Positions 60,437 to 64,000 of a DNA stretch of 64,000 nt are shown in pieces (position 1 is the stretch's first letter; each line of letters starts with the position of its first letter). The notes beneath the pieces were generated by a model. That model had not been told where the DNA came from. It ran no database searches and worked only from the letters and a program-made list of their open reading frames with translations. Both the position numbers and the translations under genes were made by a program. Origin of the DNA: Volvox africanus (Eukaryota; Chlorophyta; Chlorophyceae; Chlamydomonadales; Volvocaceae); NCBI GenBank assembly GCA_030268105.1, contig BSDZ01000078.1:6953501-7017500 (forward strand), in the 5' to 3' direction.

Positions 60437-63400
60437 TCCCCAATCACACTTACAATCGAGTATCAGCTGCAACATAACCTGACTTTGGGCGAACGGGTGC
60501 TGCTCACAAGCGTTGTGACAGCTGCATACCAGACACTTCAGAAGTATGTACTGGTGAGGTCGTGGGTTGTGTCGTGCACGAATGGCGCGAAAAGGGCTTC
60601 AATCACGGGCACACGGCATGGACGGGTACTGATGCGGAAGGGGCCTTGCTCCCAAGTCGACTCGGCGGCAGCTCTAAACAATCCTCAGACAGCCCAGCAA
60701 ACAAATGTAACCCCGTCATTAATGCTTTCGCCACCACCACCTCATCACAAGACATGATTGTACGTACAATTTGCCTCTGGTGGTGGGTTGGCAAGTGGTT
60801 AATGTAAAATCCAAGGTCATTGTTTCCGGGCCGCAGACCAAAACGTCTGCAGCTCCGCTGCTATGTGAACGTGTCTGTCGGCACTACTACTCGCTGGAGC
60901 CTTCATCACAGCAGTTGCAACAGCCGCCACCACCGCTGTCTCCGTCTGCTGCATTTGCGGCAGCCCCCAGCGCCTCCGTGAGATGCTACCCGGACTTCAG
61001 CGCCTCTGCCACAGATGTCCGACTCCAGAGGTGTGGACTAGCGGATATCAATCGGGCCCATGTCCAGGACCCAACAACGGTGACAGCTGGGCCGGGGGCT
61101 GCTGGTAGTGCCAGTCTGGCAGGTACGTGAGGAGTACACAAGCAAATACGTGATTCCGCCGCATGATCCCACCCTTACAAGTCAACGCAGATGGTGTTGG
61201 TCAACACTTCAGTCCACAGGACAACAGGGCCCATGTTAGATCTGCTGCTGCCGCACGTAAAGGGGGTTCCTTTTCGCCCTTCCCTTTCTGCCCCTGGAGT
61301 GCCCTTCGCTCCGGAAGGGGTATATCCGTCACCCCTAACCTCACTCACGCACTCCCAATACCCGATCGCACTCGCCCCTCCCTTTCGCTCCCCGATCAGG
61401 TGGGCATGGAGAGGTGACGGACCTGTATCTCTACGTCACCGCCAGCCCCGCCAGCGCGTACTGCACCGAGCCGAATGGAAAGGGAATGCAGTTCTATACC
61501 TGCATGTACGACAGTACCACAGGGCGGCCAACAATGTCATCTCTCAACGTCTGTCCTCAGGTGGGAGAGGGAGGGAGAGAGGGAGGGAGGACGAGGGGGG
61601 AGGGAAGATTAGGTTCATGAGCTTCTCAATTATGTCGACGAGGGACGAGCTGCAGTACAGCGATCACATCGGGCTGCTGCGGGGCAGATTTCAGAGCGTG
61701 GAGCGACCCGTGGGTCAGCCGGATGGCGGAGGTGCGGTCCGCGGGCAGCCGCTAGGGCCCCTGAGGATTACCTCCCGGGATTGCGTTACCAGAAGGGGCC
61801 TTTGAGGGGTTATCTGTCACTGAGTTGTATCCCGGACCCGCACACTTCACGACGACGCCCGGAAAGGCCCCCCGCTTTCGCCCCTGCCGTCCCACCCGTA
61901 CACCCAGCTGTAAACGGTGGTGGTGGTGGTGGCTAGCAATTTCTACCAGCAGGACCAGGTCTCGCGTATTCGCCTTCCCGTCATTGCACTTTCTGCACAT
62001 CTCTCGCGTATGAATGCGTATGAGTGCATTCGTGTTGTTTCCTGCCTCGCAAATCCTGATTTCTTGTACGACAGGCCTTAAACTTGTACGATGTGGATTC
62101 CCTGGTAGCACGAGCACTTCGGGAGCTGATTCGTGCTCTGGTGGGTTTCACATCGCCGGGATACGGAACTGAGTGACCCGGTCGTCAGGAGGTCAGCTGG
62201 GAGGGGCTCAGTTGGGAGAGCTGGGGGTCAAAATAAGCCGGTGCGCGCTATCAGGTGATGTGCTCCTGCTGTCGTAATTTCTTAGCCTCGGTTGCTCCGG
62301 TTGCGGCTTCGTGGACGCCACCTTAAGCAGTGGCCCTAGCTGGCTGTGGGCTTCGAAGCCTTCTTCTCGCAGATGCTCTCCCCTGTCAAGGTGGCGTCCT
62401 GACGCCCGCAATGCTCGCCCCTGCGCCCTGGCGGATGAAGCCGCGGTGACTGGGACCGACTCCATGTGGCCCTCCCGACCACGGCTCCCCTTTCCTTTGG
62501 GCCCCGCCCCCTTCCCTTCACCTGGAGGCCCACCGCCTGATAAGTCCCGGCCGTCTACCTAGCCTGTTCCCTACCTACCCACCTGCCTCCGCTACAGGGC
62601 GTCGAGCGTGTGGGGTTTTTCGGTCTTGCTCCTTTGGAGACGTACATGTCGTACATTGTCCTGGACACTGACCCGGCGGAGTTACCCACCCGCTTCCTGG
62701 CCACCCCCCGGGTGAAGCAGGTGGGTGGGCCCCGGTCACCATGGGACGATGCTGACCCCGAACTGAGGCATCGTGGTAGCTGGTCCTTGTCTTATTGGCT
62801 TATAACAGATCAACAGCAAAGGAACGCACGGTGACATCCTCACAGGCCGTACGGGAGTTCTTCGAATGCAGCAGCGCACCTGGAGCTCTGCTGGAAGATT
62901 CAATCACCACCAATGCAGTATTGTACGACAGCTCCGTGGTGATGAACGAGGGTGAGGTGTTGGACGACCCAGATTATCTGAGTCGTGCGGCGGTGGCTTT
63001 CCCGGGCTGGGAGACGACCCACTTCCAGGTGCGGCTGGTTCGCGGCCGGCCTTCGGGGATGGCCTGGGTGGGAGGATGAGGCCTTCATTTCGCGGGGGGG
63101 GGAACGGGGGTTTTATCATTACTGTTCTTCTCATACTATTCGTACAGTGAATCCAAGTCTCATCTGATCCGCCTCTCCTGGCGCACAGGTAGGAGGTATA
63201 GCTCCTTCCACCCAGTGCGAATGCCCACCTTTCCGCCTGACCACTGGCGCCTTTCAACTCGCCTTTGGCCGCCCACCGGCAGGGGGACATCCTGATCGCA
63301 GATTCGGACCCGATACCCGCAGCCGGCACATCGCCCCAGGTGCGGGTGTGTGGCAATGGACGGGGGGAATGGGGTGGGGTGGGGAGAGGTGAGTCTTCGC

Positions 63401-64000
63401 CTGAGCGCTCCAAGCCGTTCAACTTCCAAAATCACTTGTCCGTTCATGAGCGTCACTACAGCGTCAAGTCATTAGGGAACTAAAACTGCACTCTGCCGCT
63501 GTGCGGCCTTATGAGGCCTCATCCTCGTGATCAGTGTACCATCCCTGCCACTGGCCACGGGTCCCGGGCCGGGCCCCCCCCACCAACACACACATTCCCA
63601 CATCGCCCCCACCCGAAGGTCACCCCGCTGACCCTGGCGCTGCTGAAAGACACCACCTGGTACGACGTAGTGGGTTCTTCAGAGGCGGGCTATTGGTGGT
63701 GGGGCCGGGGCCGGGGCTGCGCTCTTGCAACCCGGCACTGCTTCACCCTGATCAACAACATCTCCGCCAGTGACGGTGACGGTGTACCTGTCAGCGGCGG
63801 GGCCCTCACCGCGTTCACTGGAATGGACCCCGACGAGGTGTTATTTTGTGACCCGGGTGGGTGGGTGGGTCAGAAGGGGGTGCGGAGGGGGGCAGAGACA
63901 AACATCAGGAGGGGCACCGTTGGGGGGAACCCAGGTGGGGTTGTGGAACTGGATTCTAGACTATACCTCCTCCCCTCCCCTCCCCTTCCCAGCCCGGCAC
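60437..64000 (+). CDS. Leishmanolysin-like (peptidase M8) protein, degenerate zinc site, 5' and 3' partial
   Basis: Exons are 60437-60553, 60816-61122, 61412-61560, 62075-62140, 62598-62720, 62846-63028, 63283-63339, 63619-63856 and 63993 onward past the window. All phases agree. Family marks in order are ERVLLTSVVTAAYQTLQKYV (start of domain), a C-x3-C pair, VTDLYLYVTASP (the TDxxLYVTA signature), TTGRPTMSSLN, ALRELIRAL at the HExxH position, FLATPRV, REFFECSSAPGALLED, and VTPLTLALLKDTTWYDV with a following GCALATRHC. M8 proteins are zinc endopeptidases, usually secreted or at the cell surface. Both zinc histidines of HExxH are arginine here, and the later SHWE-type histidine is not found after ALLED, so proteolysis is unlikely. 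The signal-peptide exon was not found upstream. The acceptors at 60816 and 61412 are weak. Confidence 0.72.

Noticed and set aside
61191..61400. Additional exon of the M8-like gene reading DGVGQHFSP or MVLVNTSVH
   Set aside because: It has a good acceptor, but no frame continues into the TDLYLYVTA exon with a sound donor; direct joining of 61122 to 61412 is in phase and fits the family.

Overview
The window is nuclear DNA of a green alga, most likely a volvocine (Volvox/Chlamydomonas relatives). The basis is intron-dense genes with small in-phase exons, GTGAGT-type donors, pyrimidine-(G)CAG acceptors, Ala/Gly/Pro-rich low-complexity protein segments, many GC-rich microsatellites and moderate overall GC. 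The genus is an inference. There are no bacterial operons, CRISPR arrays, rRNAs or convincing tRNAs. Exon boundaries were set by eye from splice consensus, reading phase and protein-family continuity, not from transcripts.

Layout: (1) 494-3219 (+), 5'-partial YkgJ-type CxxCxxCC metal-binding protein. (2) 5855-10472 (+), large AGC-like Ser/Thr protein kinase. (3) 13958-20338 (-), BDP1/B'' subunit of RNA polymerase III factor TFIIIB; an isolated translation-factor EF-G fragment lies near 13.4 kb, in the spacer between genes 2 and 3. (4) 21163-24975 (+), coiled-coil, Gly-rich, bZIP-like regulator, divergent from BDP1. (5) 29528-31697 (+), organelle-type hotdog thioesterase. (6) 32649-34845 (-), nascent polypeptide-associated complex alpha subunit, convergent with gene 5. 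(7) 35184-55455 (+), a giant gene in 31 modelled exons (about 2832 residues): probable transit peptide, five SAP motifs, two degenerate D-alanine-D-alanine ligase (DDL)-like ATP-grasp modules, an acidic linker and an acidic Gly-rich tail. (8) 60437 to beyond 64000 (+), leishmanolysin-like (M8) protein whose zinc-binding HExxH reads RExxR. The spacers hold simple repeats and short dispersed or tandem duplications.

The genes are mostly unrelated neighbours, as expected in an algal genome. BDP1 (Pol III transcription) and NAC-alpha (cotranslational folding) are housekeeping. The most unusual locus is the SAP-DDL fusion. Land-plant DDL is a chloroplast protein of two fused ligase halves linked to plastid peptidoglycan. 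Here the two-module architecture is kept, the active-site motifs are altered in both modules, and nucleic-acid-binding-type SAP motifs and long acidic segments are added. This suggests a repurposed, possibly non-catalytic, plastid protein. The M8-like gene next to it is also catalytically degenerate on paper.
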